The translations under genes and the position numbers were made by a program. The notes below the pieces were generated by a model. That model did no database searches. It was not told the DNA's origin and saw nothing but the letters and a program-made list of their open reading frames with translations. 64,000 bases of DNA from a virus, in IMG/VR virus record IMGVR_UViG_3300035698_028676, positions 1 through 64,000 of that record; one strand, written 5' to 3'. Within the stretch, counting starts at the first letter, position 1; each line of letters opens with the position of its first letter. This document shows, one piece after another, positions 7,219-14,935 of the stretch.

Positions 7219-8313
7219 ATGGTACCAAAAGATATTTTTTTAAGAGCGCCACTAAGAACTATGGCTGCAGTATTTTCTTGCTTTAGGAGTGCTCCTAGAG
7301 CCTATTCCTACCCATTGAGATTAGCCATCGAGAACGGTGTTGGGTGTAATCTTAACTGTAAAATGTGCGCATTAAGACACATGGATAGACCAAGAGGATT
7401 TATAACTTTCGAAAATTTTAAAAAGGTGTATGACCAGGTTAAACCGCCTTATTTAAATCTTACTGGATATACTGACAGTTTTTTAAACAAAGATTTATTT
7501 AAGATGATTAAGTATGGGAAAGATAATGGCTCTTTTGTTAAGTTAGATACAAATGCTATGCTTATGACAGCTGATGTAGCTGAAGACTTATTGCTATCTG
7601 GTGCTGACGAGATATCTATTTCCATTGATGGCTCAACTCAAAAGATTTATGGAGATATACGTGTAGGTGGAAACCTTGAAACAGTGAAGAAGAATGTATC
7701 TGGGCTTGTAAAACTTCGGAATAGAATAGACTCCAAACTTAGAATAGATATAGCTGTTGTTGTTCAGAGGGACAATGTTAAAGATTTAGTTAATACTATT
7801 AAAATGATTGATGACCTTGGAGTAGATGAAATAAATCCTACTCCTATTGTTGAGTATGATATAAAAGAGCTTGAAGATTATTTATTAAAAGATATGATAA
7901 TAGAACTTGATTGTGCTCTTAGTGAAATCAGGAAATCTACTGCAATTATAGCTGACCTTAACATCCAACCTCTATATCAATATATTGAAGATTATGAAAA
8001 AGGAGAATTAAAATATACTACATCAAAACATGTATGTTATACTCCTTGGCATAACTGCTATGTTACATGGGAAGGTGATGTAGTTCCTTGTTGTTATTTT
8101 TATGATAAACAAATATGTTTTGGAAATGTATTTAGAGAGTCATTTAAAGATATATGGAATAATGATAAATACCAAGAATTTAGAAAAAGTAAAGCAATAT
8201 CTAGAGACTTACCTATATGTCAGACATGTAGAAATGATGAAGTGTTTCTTGAGAGCAAGTTTAAAAAGATTAGAAAAATTCCTTTAATTAAATCGATGAG
8301 TCATAGGAAATAA
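7219..8313 (+). CDS. radical SAM/SPASM enzyme
   Basis: A 364-aa enzyme with the [4Fe-4S] SAM motif C43-NLN-C47-KM-C50 and a C-terminal SPASM region rich in Cys (CYTPWHNCYV, VVPCCYF, PICQTC) that binds auxiliary clusters. The central barrel has DEISISIDGS. SPASM enzymes mature peptides or proteins or modify small molecules; several act in cell-surface clusters. The substrate cannot be read here. It neighbours membrane proteins and a second SPASM enzyme at 9349. Confidence 0.9.
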   Translation: MVPKDIFLRAPLRTMAAVFSCFRSAPRAYSYPLRLAIENGVGCNLNCKMCALRHMDRPRGFITFENFKKVYDQVKPPYLNLTGYTDSFLNKDLFKMIKYGKDNGSFVKLDTNAMLMTADVAEDLLLSGADEISISIDGSTQKIYGDIRVGGNLETVKKNVSGLVKLRNRIDSKLRIDIAVVVQRDNVKDLVNTIKMIDDLGVDEINPTPIVEYDIKELEDYLLKDMIIELDCALSEIRKSTAIIADLNIQPLYQYIEDYEKGELKYTTSKHVCYTPWHNCYVTWEGDVVPCCYFYDKQICFGNVFRESFKDIWNNDKYQEFRKSKAISRDLPICQTCRNDEVFLESKFKKIRKIPLIKSMSHRK

Positions 8314-8315
8314 AA

Positions 8316-8513
8316 ATGGATAGAAAAAAAGTTTTTGATATTATTAGAATTATATTTGCTGTAGTATTTGTAGCAATTTGGGGCATAGTAATGTTTGATG
8401 CCAGAGATGGTGAAATGTTTATTTTGATTGGAGCGACATTTGGATGGATGTTATTATTATTTTATATAATAGATATTATATTACCAAGTAGTGAAAAGGA
8501 GGAAAAGAAATAA
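8316..8513 (+). CDS. two-pass membrane protein, 65 aa
   Basis: Hydrophobic segments at about residues 7-26 and 34-54 and a basic/acidic C-terminal tail (SSEKEEKK). Follows the radical SAM stop by 2 nt. No family recognised. Confidence 0.5.
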   Translation: MDRKKVFDIIRIIFAVVFVAIWGIVMFDARDGEMFILIGATFGWMLLLFYIIDIILPSSEKEEKK

Positions 8514-8515
8514 AA

Positions 8516-8959
8516 ATGGAAAATAAAAATAAGTTTCAAATAGTAAGCAAAGTATATCAAGATAATTTCAAAAAAGTTATATTTGTTGTATTCAATTCAG
8601 AAACTGGAGAATTAATAAAGAAGACGATGCAGAACAAAGTAGAAGATGTATATAAAGGTAATGATATGAAAATAATATCTCAGACTGCAAAAGGTATTCA
8701 ATCTGAAATAAAAGGATTACTTTATGAACATGTAGAATCTATAGAAAATAAACTTTGGAATCAAGCTATAGCTGAAGCAGCTAATTGCTGCAATGGATAT
8801 AACGAGGTAGAAGAAGAAAAAGCAGAATGTAAAACTGAAGAGCCAAAGAATAAAGCTCAGAATAATCAAGAAGTAAAATTAGATTTAAAGAATTTACTTG
8901 ATGAAGCAATGAAGCAATTCCCTAATTTAGGGAAAGTTGGAAATATTAAAATAAATTAA
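8516..8959 (+). CDS. hypothetical protein, 147 aa
   Basis: The N-terminal part looks beta-rich (KVIFVVFNSETGELIKK); the middle is helical (QSEIKGLLYEHVESIENKLW), followed by a charged linker and a short helix (NLLDEAMKQFPNLGKVG). Soluble; no family recognised. Last gene before tRNA-Val. Confidence 0.5.
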   Translation: MENKNKFQIVSKVYQDNFKKVIFVVFNSETGELIKKTMQNKVEDVYKGNDMKIISQTAKGIQSEIKGLLYEHVESIENKLWNQAIAEAANCCNGYNEVEEEKAECKTEEPKNKAQNNQEVKLDLKNLLDEAMKQFPNLGKVGNIKIN

Positions 8960-8970
8960 TATGATAACAA

Positions 8971-9044
8971 GATCCCATAGTCTAGCCCGGTTAAAACATC
9001 TCCCTTACACGGAGAAATCCTAGGTTCAAATCCTGGTGGGATCA
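8971..9044 (+). tRNA. tRNA-Val(TAC)
   Basis: Cloverleaf by eye: acceptor GATCCCA (8971-8977) with TGGGATC (9037-9043) and discriminator A at 9044; anticodon stem TCTCC/GGAGA (8999-9003/9011-9015) around loop CTTACAC, anticodon TAC at 9006-9008; T arm CTAGG/CCTGG closing loop TTCAAAT. The D stem has a C-A mismatch at its third pair (GTC with AAC), where archaeal tRNA-Val usually has GTC/GAC. CCA is not encoded. It would read GUA, frequent in this AT-rich sequence. Confidence 0.88.
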
Positions 9045-9051
9045 TAACAAA

Positions 9052-9165
9052 ATGAAAACTAAGCAATGTAAAAAGTGCGGGGAGATGCACTTTAATTATC
9101 TCGACGCTATGGAGTGTTGTGATGGAGAGGAAAAAATAAAAAATGAAGAAAAAATTAACAATTAA
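9052..9165 (+). CDS. mini zinc-finger-like protein, 37 aa
   Basis: Starts just after the tRNA. QCKKCGEMH and MECC place two Cys pairs 14 residues apart. It overlaps the next gene by 23 nt. A real short gene is plausible because the frame and spacing match the neighbours. Confidence 0.45.
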   Translation: MKTKQCKKCGEMHFNYLDAMECCDGEEKIKNEEKINN

Positions 9166-9352
9166 ACATCTGACAATTAAACATCTGACGATGAAGCATC
9201 TAACAATGAAGCAGAAGATACTTAAGGCACTTGAAGAGCCAAGACCAAATGTAATATCTGGATTAGCTTCTGGTCTCTTTGCACTATCAATGACTCAGGC
9301 TGCCTTGACTATTCAGACTAATACTTTAAAAGAAGTTGGTATTTTAAAATGA
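9143..9352 (+). CDS. hypothetical 69-aa protein with N-terminal tandem repeat
   Basis: Residues 5-23 are a four-fold 5-residue repeat (LTIKH, LTIKH, LTMKH, LTMK) encoded by a 15-bp tandem DNA repeat at about 9153-9212. The remainder (PNVISGLASGLFALSMTQAA) is mildly hydrophobic. Its stop overlaps the start of the second radical SAM enzyme (ATGA), so co-translation is likely. It could be a substrate peptide of that enzyme, but nothing in the sequence proves it. Confidence 0.5.
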   Translation: MKKKLTIKHLTIKHLTMKHLTMKQKILKALEEPRPNVISGLASGLFALSMTQAALTIQTNTLKEVGILK

Positions 9353-10548
9353 ATAACATAATAAGTAAGCTATCTAAGAATCAATTGTTCGCAAACAAGC
9401 TAGAGGCAATGTATAACTGGATACCATATCATTTCGGAAATGGAAAAGCATTCAGCCCATTATCTGTAACGTTACTAGTATCATATAGATGCAACTTGAG
9501 ATGTAAAATGTGTTTCTATTATAACGAGGTAGAGAAAGATAAGACATGTAAGTTAATAGAACAACGTTCCACTGAGGAGCTTACGCTCCCTCAAATAAAA
9601 GATTTAATTGACCAGTGCTCGCTGATGAAAGTTAAGGTATTCACCATTCATGGAGGAGAGCCATTACTCTATCCACATATATTTGAGATTTCTAAGTATG
9701 CTAAAAGCAATGGAATGATAGTAAACTTTGTAACTAATGGTACTCTTATTAATGAAACTATAGCTAACAAGATAGTTGATGCTGGTATTAATCATATAAC
9801 ATTCTCCCTTGACGGTCCGAGACCTATTCATGACGAAGTAAGGAGTGTACCTGGAACATTCGATAGAATTATTGCAGGAATAAAGATACTAAAAGACATG
9901 GAGACTAGTGGAAAAACTGTTCCTGGGATGTCAATTTCAACTTATGTATCAGCCATTAATCAAAAGAAACTAGCCCAGACATTAAGGGTAATAAACAAGA
10001 CTGGTATCAAGGATTGGGGAGTTGGATTGATAACACATAACAGCGACAACTTAACTAACGATACAAAAAAGATATTTAATATGTCGGCAGGAGATGGTCA
10101 TGGGGGTTTAGGGAATCTTAAAGATGAAGTGAAGAATATTAATCTAGACATCTTAAACAATCAGAGAGAGGCATGTAAAATGATTAATAAAGGTGATGAT
10201 TATGGATTGGATATAATCTTTCCGTCTAAAGATGCTATTAAAAACTATTATGACCCAACATGGAATGAAGTTCCTAATTGTACATGCCGGTGGTCAAGGA
10301 CTGTTATCTCCCCTTATGGTGAGGTTTTCCCATGCGTCAATTTATCAATGATTAACCATATTGTTGGTAACATAAAAGAAGAAAAATTAAAGAAGATATG
10401 GAATGGAGAAAAGTATATCGACTTCCGTAAGAAGCTTAAAGAGTATGGGACGTTTCCTATATGTAGTAAATGTTGTCATATAAATAATAAGAGGAGTATC
10501 GCTTTTCAAAGCGATTCAACCTTTTCTTCGAAAAGGAGTCTAGAATGA
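9349..10548 (+). CDS. radical SAM/SPASM enzyme
   Basis: A 399-aa enzyme with SAM-cluster motif C48-NLR-C52-KM-C55 preceded by LLVSYR, HGGEPLLYPH and a SPASM-like C-terminus (CTCRWSRTVISPYGEVFPCV, PICSKCC). It differs clearly from the 7219 enzyme, so the two are not recent duplicates. Its 3' end carries two perfect hairpins within coding sequence (10498-10534). It overlaps both neighbours by ATGA. Confidence 0.9.
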   Translation: MNNIISKLSKNQLFANKLEAMYNWIPYHFGNGKAFSPLSVTLLVSYRCNLRCKMCFYYNEVEKDKTCKLIEQRSTEELTLPQIKDLIDQCSLMKVKVFTIHGGEPLLYPHIFEISKYAKSNGMIVNFVTNGTLINETIANKIVDAGINHITFSLDGPRPIHDEVRSVPGTFDRIIAGIKILKDMETSGKTVPGMSISTYVSAINQKKLAQTLRVINKTGIKDWGVGLITHNSDNLTNDTKKIFNMSAGDGHGGLGNLKDEVKNINLDILNNQREACKMINKGDDYGLDIIFPSKDAIKNYYDPTWNEVPNCTCRWSRTVISPYGEVFPCVNLSMINHIVGNIKEEKLKKIWNGEKYIDFRKKLKEYGTFPICSKCCHINNKRSIAFQSDSTFSSKRSLE

Positions 10549-11561
10549 AGAAAAAATGTTTGCAATGTAATATAGAATTTGAGGTTAGGCCATCAAATGT
10601 AAAAAGAGGTCATGGAAAATATTGCTCTGTAAAATGCTTAGCTAAAGCTAAAACCACAAAAATAAAAAAGAAATGCCCACAATGTGAAGTTGAATTTGAG
10701 GTTTACCCTTCAGATATAAAAAGAGGTAGAGGCAAATATTGTTCTAGGTCTTGCTCATCTAAAGCAAGAATTGTAATTATAAAAAAGATATGCCCTAATT
10801 GTAGGATTGAATTTGAAAGCCGTTTAGCAAAAAATAAAAAATATTGTTCTAAGATATGTGCAGACAATTTCTCCAATCGTTTAATAAAGAATATAACTAA
10901 ACCTCAAGTAAAGGTAAATAGGAGTTGTTTAAACTGTGGGATTGAATTCAAAGTCCAGCCTTCAAAAATTAAAAGAGGTGGTGGCAAATATTGTTCTAGG
11001 TCTTGCTCATCTAAAGCTCAGACTATAAGAATCAAAAAGAAATGTATTCAGTGTGGAACCGAATTTGAAATTTGGCCATCTCATATTATAAGAGGTGGTG
11101 GGAAGTATTGCTCCAAAGAGTGCTCAGATGGATCTAGGAAAACAAAAATAAAAAAGAAATGTATCCAATGCGGGATTAAATTTGAAACACATTTGTCAAG
11201 AAATAATAAATACTGTTCTACTAGATGTTCACATTTAGGAAACTCTGGAGAAAATTGTAGCCTTTGGGTAGATGGTAAATCTTTTGCGCCATATTCTTTA
11301 AACTGGAATAATACTTTTAGAAAATATATTAGAAGAAGAGATTCTTATCTTTGTGCTTTATGTCATCGTCATCAGGATGAATTTAATCGTTCACATTGTG
11401 TGCATCATATAGATGGCAATAAAATGAACACTACAAACGAAAACTGTATATCACTTTGTAGTCGACATCATATGATTGTTGAAAAGTCTGGTAAAGCTCA
11501 ATCTTTTTGGGGTCCTAGATTCAAAAAAATATTAACTAAAATTCATGGATATAAATATTAA
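10545..11561 (+). CDS. HNH homing-type endonuclease with zinc-finger array
   Basis: A 338-aa protein. The first ~230 residues are about six repeats of a Cys4 unit (CLQCNIEFEVRPSNVKRGHG, KYCSVKC; CPQCEVEFEVYPSDIKRGRG, KYCSRSC), then a C-terminal HNH nuclease: RKYIRRRDSYLCALC, HCVHHIDGN, NENCISLCSRHH, ending GYKY. The array probably gives DNA specificity. The same HNH tail occurs at 31686 and 49768. It sits between radical SAM and membrane-protein genes as a likely mobile insertion. Confidence 0.85.
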   Translation: MKKKCLQCNIEFEVRPSNVKRGHGKYCSVKCLAKAKTTKIKKKCPQCEVEFEVYPSDIKRGRGKYCSRSCSSKARIVIIKKICPNCRIEFESRLAKNKKYCSKICADNFSNRLIKNITKPQVKVNRSCLNCGIEFKVQPSKIKRGGGKYCSRSCSSKAQTIRIKKKCIQCGTEFEIWPSHIIRGGGKYCSKECSDGSRKTKIKKKCIQCGIKFETHLSRNNKYCSTRCSHLGNSGENCSLWVDGKSFAPYSLNWNNTFRKYIRRRDSYLCALCHRHQDEFNRSHCVHHIDGNKMNTTNENCISLCSRHHMIVEKSGKAQSFWGPRFKKILTKIHGYKY

Positions 11562-11562
11562 A

Positions 11563-11928
11563 ATGACTGAACAAATATCAATAGGTGATAAATGGAAAAG
11601 AAGAGTAGCTGTATTCAAATTTACTTTAGGTAGGGGATATATATTTCTTCAACTCCCAGCTTTAAGCTTAGTTGGAGCAGGAGTACTCGCACCTTATTTC
11701 CCAGGATTAGGACTATGGATATTAGCTATAGCAGCATTTGTAGCTTTTGTATTTGTAGGATGGTTAGATGTTAAGTTTAATATATTACAAGAAGAACAAA
11801 AGTATATGACTGAAAAGAACCCTATGTTAATGGAAGGATTGTTCGGAGAGAACAAAAAACTTCTTAAACAAATCAGTGCCCAGCAAATAATAGACGATTT
11901 AAACAATGAATTAATTAAGGATGAATAA
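11563..11928 (+). CDS. membrane protein, 121 aa
   Basis: Two hydrophobic segments (about residues 27-45 and 49-67) and a soluble C-terminal helical tail (QISAQQIIDDLNNELIKDE). The start at 11563 was chosen because it follows the HNH stop by 1 nt; a longer frame from 11545 overlaps it. Function unknown. Confidence 0.55.
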   Translation: MTEQISIGDKWKRRVAVFKFTLGRGYIFLQLPALSLVGAGVLAPYFPGLGLWILAIAAFVAFVFVGWLDVKFNILQEEQKYMTEKNPMLMEGLFGENKKLLKQISAQQIIDDLNNELIKDE

Positions 11929-12406
11929 TAAAAATAAAAAATATATACCAGAAAAAGAATTTATTAAGATATATGAAAGAGTTCCAAGGTTCTGTGTAGA
12001 GGTATTGGTTAAAACTAAGGATGGAATAATTATTACTAAAAGAGCTATAGAACCCATGAATGGGAGTTGGCATTTTGCAGGTGGGACAGTTCATCTTAAA
12101 GAATCAATAAAAGAGGCAGTTAGAAGAGTAGCTAAAGAAGAATTGAATTTAGATGTTGAGATTATTAAGGGTGTTGGAGAGATGGAGTTCTTAAATAATT
12201 ATAAAAAGAAAGGGAATAAACATATGGTATCAATAGCATATTTAGTTAAAGCAAAAGACATCAGTTCTATTAAATTAGATAGGCAGGCAAGTAGTTTCAT
12301 GTTCTGTAAATACAAAAGCGATATACCAAAACATACAGTTAAGGAGCATACTGTTCTATTAAATAAAATACTAAAGGATAAGCCAGATGCATTGCCCATC
12401 ATGTAA
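11921..12406 (+). CDS. Nudix hydrolase, GDP-mannose-hydrolase-like
   Basis: A 161-aa protein with a Nudix box at residues 54-77 (GGTVHLKESIKEAVRRVAKE, EL). The Glu normally following the second Arg is replaced, as in GDP-mannose mannosyl hydrolases, which also use the preceding FxGG layout. It probably hydrolyses a nucleoside diphosphate derivative, plausibly a nucleotide sugar given the neighbouring glycan genes. Substrate not provable. Confidence 0.8.
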   Translation: MNNKNKKYIPEKEFIKIYERVPRFCVEVLVKTKDGIIITKRAIEPMNGSWHFAGGTVHLKESIKEAVRRVAKEELNLDVEIIKGVGEMEFLNNYKKKGNKHMVSIAYLVKAKDISSIKLDRQASSFMFCKYKSDIPKHTVKEHTVLLNKILKDKPDALPIM

Positions 12407-12524
12407 TGGGGAGCTTACTAATATTTATATGAGAATTGGAGATGTATATGAAGTTATTCAAAAAAGATATATCTGCCAGGCATGTCATAAAATAATTAAA
12501 TTTGAGTATAAGGAATTACAATGA
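12387..12524 (+). CDS. zinc-ribbon mini-protein, 45 aa
   Basis: CPSC near the start and CQAC at residues 30-33 form a compact four-Cys ribbon. It overlaps the Nudix gene by 20 nt and the methyltransferase by ATGA, which argues for a translated gene. Role unknown. Confidence 0.55.
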   Translation: MHCPSCNGELTNIYMRIGDVYEVIQKRYICQACHKIIKFEYKELQ

Positions 12525-13234
12525 ATAAAATTAAAGTAAATAACAAAGATATCCCAACTGGATACGGGTCTGATTATCATAAGAATAGACACCAACACTT
12601 ATATACAAATTCAAAGTATTATAAAGTTAGGTCTGAAATTGCCAAACTAAGATATTTTAACAATATAGATGGTATAGAGAATAAAAAGATATTAGAATTT
12701 GGTGCAGGGCTTGGACAGAACCTATCAGCATTAGATACAAAGAAGAAGGTTGGATATGATATATCTGAATTTGCAGTTAAGTTTAGCCGAGAGAAGGGAG
12801 TATTATCTACAACAGACATCACTAGAATCCCTGATAACACCTTCGATATAGTATTCTCTGCTCATGTGCTAGAACATGTAGATAATCCATTGGAAACACT
12901 GCGTGTAATGCGTTCTAAGCTACGAAAAGATGGTAGGCTTATACTTATTACCCCACTAGATAGATGTAAAAAGATAAAAGATAAGAACAACGTCTTTCGT
13001 CCTGATGTAAATCAGCATTTGTGGACATGGACACCACAGCTTATGACTAACCTTTTAGTTAAGGCAGGATTTAAACCGGTTAGTAGTAAAATAATTCATA
13101 CATTTGCTTATAAGAAACTTTTATTATTTCGTAAGTTAGGGTTAAGAACTTATGACTGGGCTACTAGGTTTGCTGGAGTAATAGCTAGAGATAGAGAACT
13201 AAAATTTGAAGCGACTAAGGTAGAAAATGAATGA
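12521..13234 (+). CDS. SAM-dependent methyltransferase (class I)
   Basis: A 237-aa protein. SAM-binding motif I KILEFGAGLGQ at residues 56-66, motif II with GYDIS, and FDIVFSAHVLEHVDNP, typical of the Methyltransf_11 group. A C-terminal segment (TWTPQLMTNLLVKAGFKPV) is the usual lid. In glycan clusters such enzymes often methylate sugars or lipid-linked intermediates; the target is inferred only from context. Confidence 0.85.
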   Translation: MNKIKVNNKDIPTGYGSDYHKNRHQHLYTNSKYYKVRSEIAKLRYFNNIDGIENKKILEFGAGLGQNLSALDTKKKVGYDISEFAVKFSREKGVLSTTDITRIPDNTFDIVFSAHVLEHVDNPLETLRVMRSKLRKDGRLILITPLDRCKKIKDKNNVFRPDVNQHLWTWTPQLMTNLLVKAGFKPVSSKIIHTFAYKKLLLFRKLGLRTYDWATRFAGVIARDRELKFEATKVENE

Positions 13235-13586
13235 GATAGAATACAAGAGGGGAATAGAAAGGCAAGTGTGTGAGGAAGTAGTATCAAAGGATAAAAGAAG
13301 ATTCTTAAAACATCTTGGTAATGGGATAGTAATTGGATTCATAATAATGTTTATTGGATTTATATTAATTATGGCCCTAACCTCATGCAACCAAGATAAT
13401 TTTTATGGTATAATGATAGTTTTTGTAGGAGTTGTTCTTGTAATGACGCATGGAATAATTTATGATTATAATGGTGGATATGAGGCAGGGGAATATGGAG
13501 TTACAGAAATAATTAAGAGAAGAGAATTTATAGATTTAATAAATACAAAAACAGGTAAAATTAATAGGTTGTTTGTGGAAAAATGA
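13227..13586 (+). CDS. membrane protein, 119 aa
   Basis: Membrane helices at about residues 32-51 and 60-78 between a charged N-terminus and a soluble C-terminal helix. It overlaps the methyltransferase by 8 nt and the next mini-gene by 4 nt. No family recognised. Confidence 0.5.
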   Translation: MNEIEYKRGIERQVCEEVVSKDKRRFLKHLGNGIVIGFIIMFIGFILIMALTSCNQDNFYGIMIVFVGVVLVMTHGIIYDYNGGYEAGEYGVTEIIKRREFIDLINTKTGKINRLFVEK

Positions 13587-13762
13587 AACTAAGTAAAATA
13601 TATTCATTGATATGGGTTATAGCAGGAATTGCATTATCAGTTGTAGATTGGAGATTTGGAATTATATGGGTAATCTCTATGGTACTAACTGACTTAAATA
13701 ATTTTCAAAGAAAAAGAGAGGATAGGAACAAAAATAAAAAGATACCTACATATATAAGATGA
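13583..13762 (+). CDS. small membrane protein, 59 aa
   Basis: Hydrophobic from residue 7 to about 38 (probably two short helices), then a basic tail (NNFQRKREDRNKNKKIP). ATGA overlaps both neighbours. Confidence 0.5.
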   Translation: MKLSKIYSLIWVIAGIALSVVDWRFGIIWVISMVLTDLNNFQRKREDRNKNKKIPTYIR

Positions 13763-13878
13763 CAGAAGAAGAATTATATACTAGTGAAGATATATTAAAA
13801 ATGATAGATGAAGCCCCAGATATAGATCGAGTTGGAGAATATTTAAGAGATAGACTTACTCAGGGGAAAGCATGGTAA
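13759..13878 (+). CDS. hypothetical acidic protein, 39 aa
   Basis: Soluble acidic peptide (MTEEELYTSEDILKMIDEAP). Overlaps its neighbours by 4 and 7 nt, in keeping with the compact operon. No family recognised. Confidence 0.45.
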   Translation: MTEEELYTSEDILKMIDEAPDIDRVGEYLRDRLTQGKAW

Positions 13879-14774
13879 ATAAACCAAAAGCATTCGTAGC
13901 TGCATGTTCAGCAGGATTAGGCAATAGAATTAAATGTATGGTATCAATAATAGGAAGTTCTAAAGATTATAAACCACAGGTTTATTGGCCAATAAATAAT
14001 GAATGTGGATGTAGCTTTGATGAGCTATTCGAGAAAGAAACTATATTTAAAGAAATAGGCAGAAGTGAACTTTATGGAGTTGAGGTTGACGCTAAGTATG
14101 GTGATGCATATATAAATAAATCATGGAAGATTGATAACGATTCTGATATAGATTTTATGTATCATAAATTACCACAAGCTAAGATAGATGAAATTCTAGA
14201 ATGTTTTGCAGATATATATCCGAAGGAAGATATCATAGATGCAGCATGGGCATTTCGTAACAAGTATATAGATAGCTTTAATAGGTGTGAGGTTATAGGA
14301 GTTCATATAAGGAAAGGAGATTTTAAAGGATTACAAGATGGTCGATATTATGTATCACAAGAGAGTGACTTCATAGAAAGGATGAAGAACTTATTAGAAG
14401 TGAACCCTAACTATAAGTTTTTATTATGTACTGAAGATGAAGAAACAGAAGAAAAGTTTCGATCAATATTTGGGAGTAATGCTATTATATATTTTCCTAA
14501 ACGTTTTAGAGGTAGAACTTGTCCTAACGCTATAAAAGAAGCCTTTGTTGATATCTTATTACTATCTGAATGTCCTATAATAATAGGAACATTCCTAAGC
14601 ACATTTACTGAGATAGCATGGTGGATAGGTGGGTGCAAAGCTAAGGTTGTTATCCCTGGAACTAGTGACAAAGAAGCTGTAGCTAAAGTCTTATCTAAGC
14701 TACCACAGAAAGGAGAATGGATTCACAAGAAAATACTAAGGAGAATAAGAATATGGATAAAAGAAGGAATATGA
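13872..14774 (+). CDS. fucosyltransferase-like (GT-B, NodZ/GT11-type) protein
   Basis: A 300-aa protein with GLGNR at residues 15-19, VIGVHIRKGDF near 141-151, and STFTEIAWWIGGCKAKVVIP near the end. This is the layout of alpha-fucosyltransferases of the NodZ/FUT8/GT11 superfamily, which bind GDP-fucose through the HxRxGD loop. Donor and acceptor are unknown here. No membrane segment. It lies directly before a GT4 glycosyltransferase. Confidence 0.75.
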   Translation: MVNKPKAFVAACSAGLGNRIKCMVSIIGSSKDYKPQVYWPINNECGCSFDELFEKETIFKEIGRSELYGVEVDAKYGDAYINKSWKIDNDSDIDFMYHKLPQAKIDEILECFADIYPKEDIIDAAWAFRNKYIDSFNRCEVIGVHIRKGDFKGLQDGRYYVSQESDFIERMKNLLEVNPNYKFLLCTEDEETEEKFRSIFGSNAIIYFPKRFRGRTCPNAIKEAFVDILLLSECPIIIGTFLSTFTEIAWWIGGCKAKVVIPGTSDKEAVAKVLSKLPQKGEWIHKKILRRIRIWIKEGI

Positions 14775-14935
14775 GAAGAGAGAAATTAGGCATACTTGAT
14801 ATGGTATTTTTTACTATACTATTTATACCATTTCTATTAATTGACCTATTTCATATCGCTAATGAAACTACTGAATATGAGAGGATGGGACGAAATCGCC
14901 CATCCGTCGATACCGAAAGGAGAAGTGAACAATGA
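14717..14935 (+). CDS. small membrane protein, 72 aa
   Basis: Charged N-terminus, one membrane helix (about residues 29-46) and a short soluble end. The first ~20 codons overlap the GT11-like gene, so the start may be the ATG at 14753. The 3' part contains a GC-rich hairpin at 14880-14900 (GATGGG/CCCATC). Confidence 0.45.
   Translation: MDSQENTKENKNMDKRRNMRREKLGILDMVFFTILFIPFLLIDLFHIANETTEYERMGRNRPSVDTERRSEQ

Noticed and set aside
5311-9044. tRNA-Val as the attachment site of the tyrosine recombinase
   Set aside because: No duplicated tRNA 3' end is visible in the window and the distance is 3 kb; the other end of the element is not seen.
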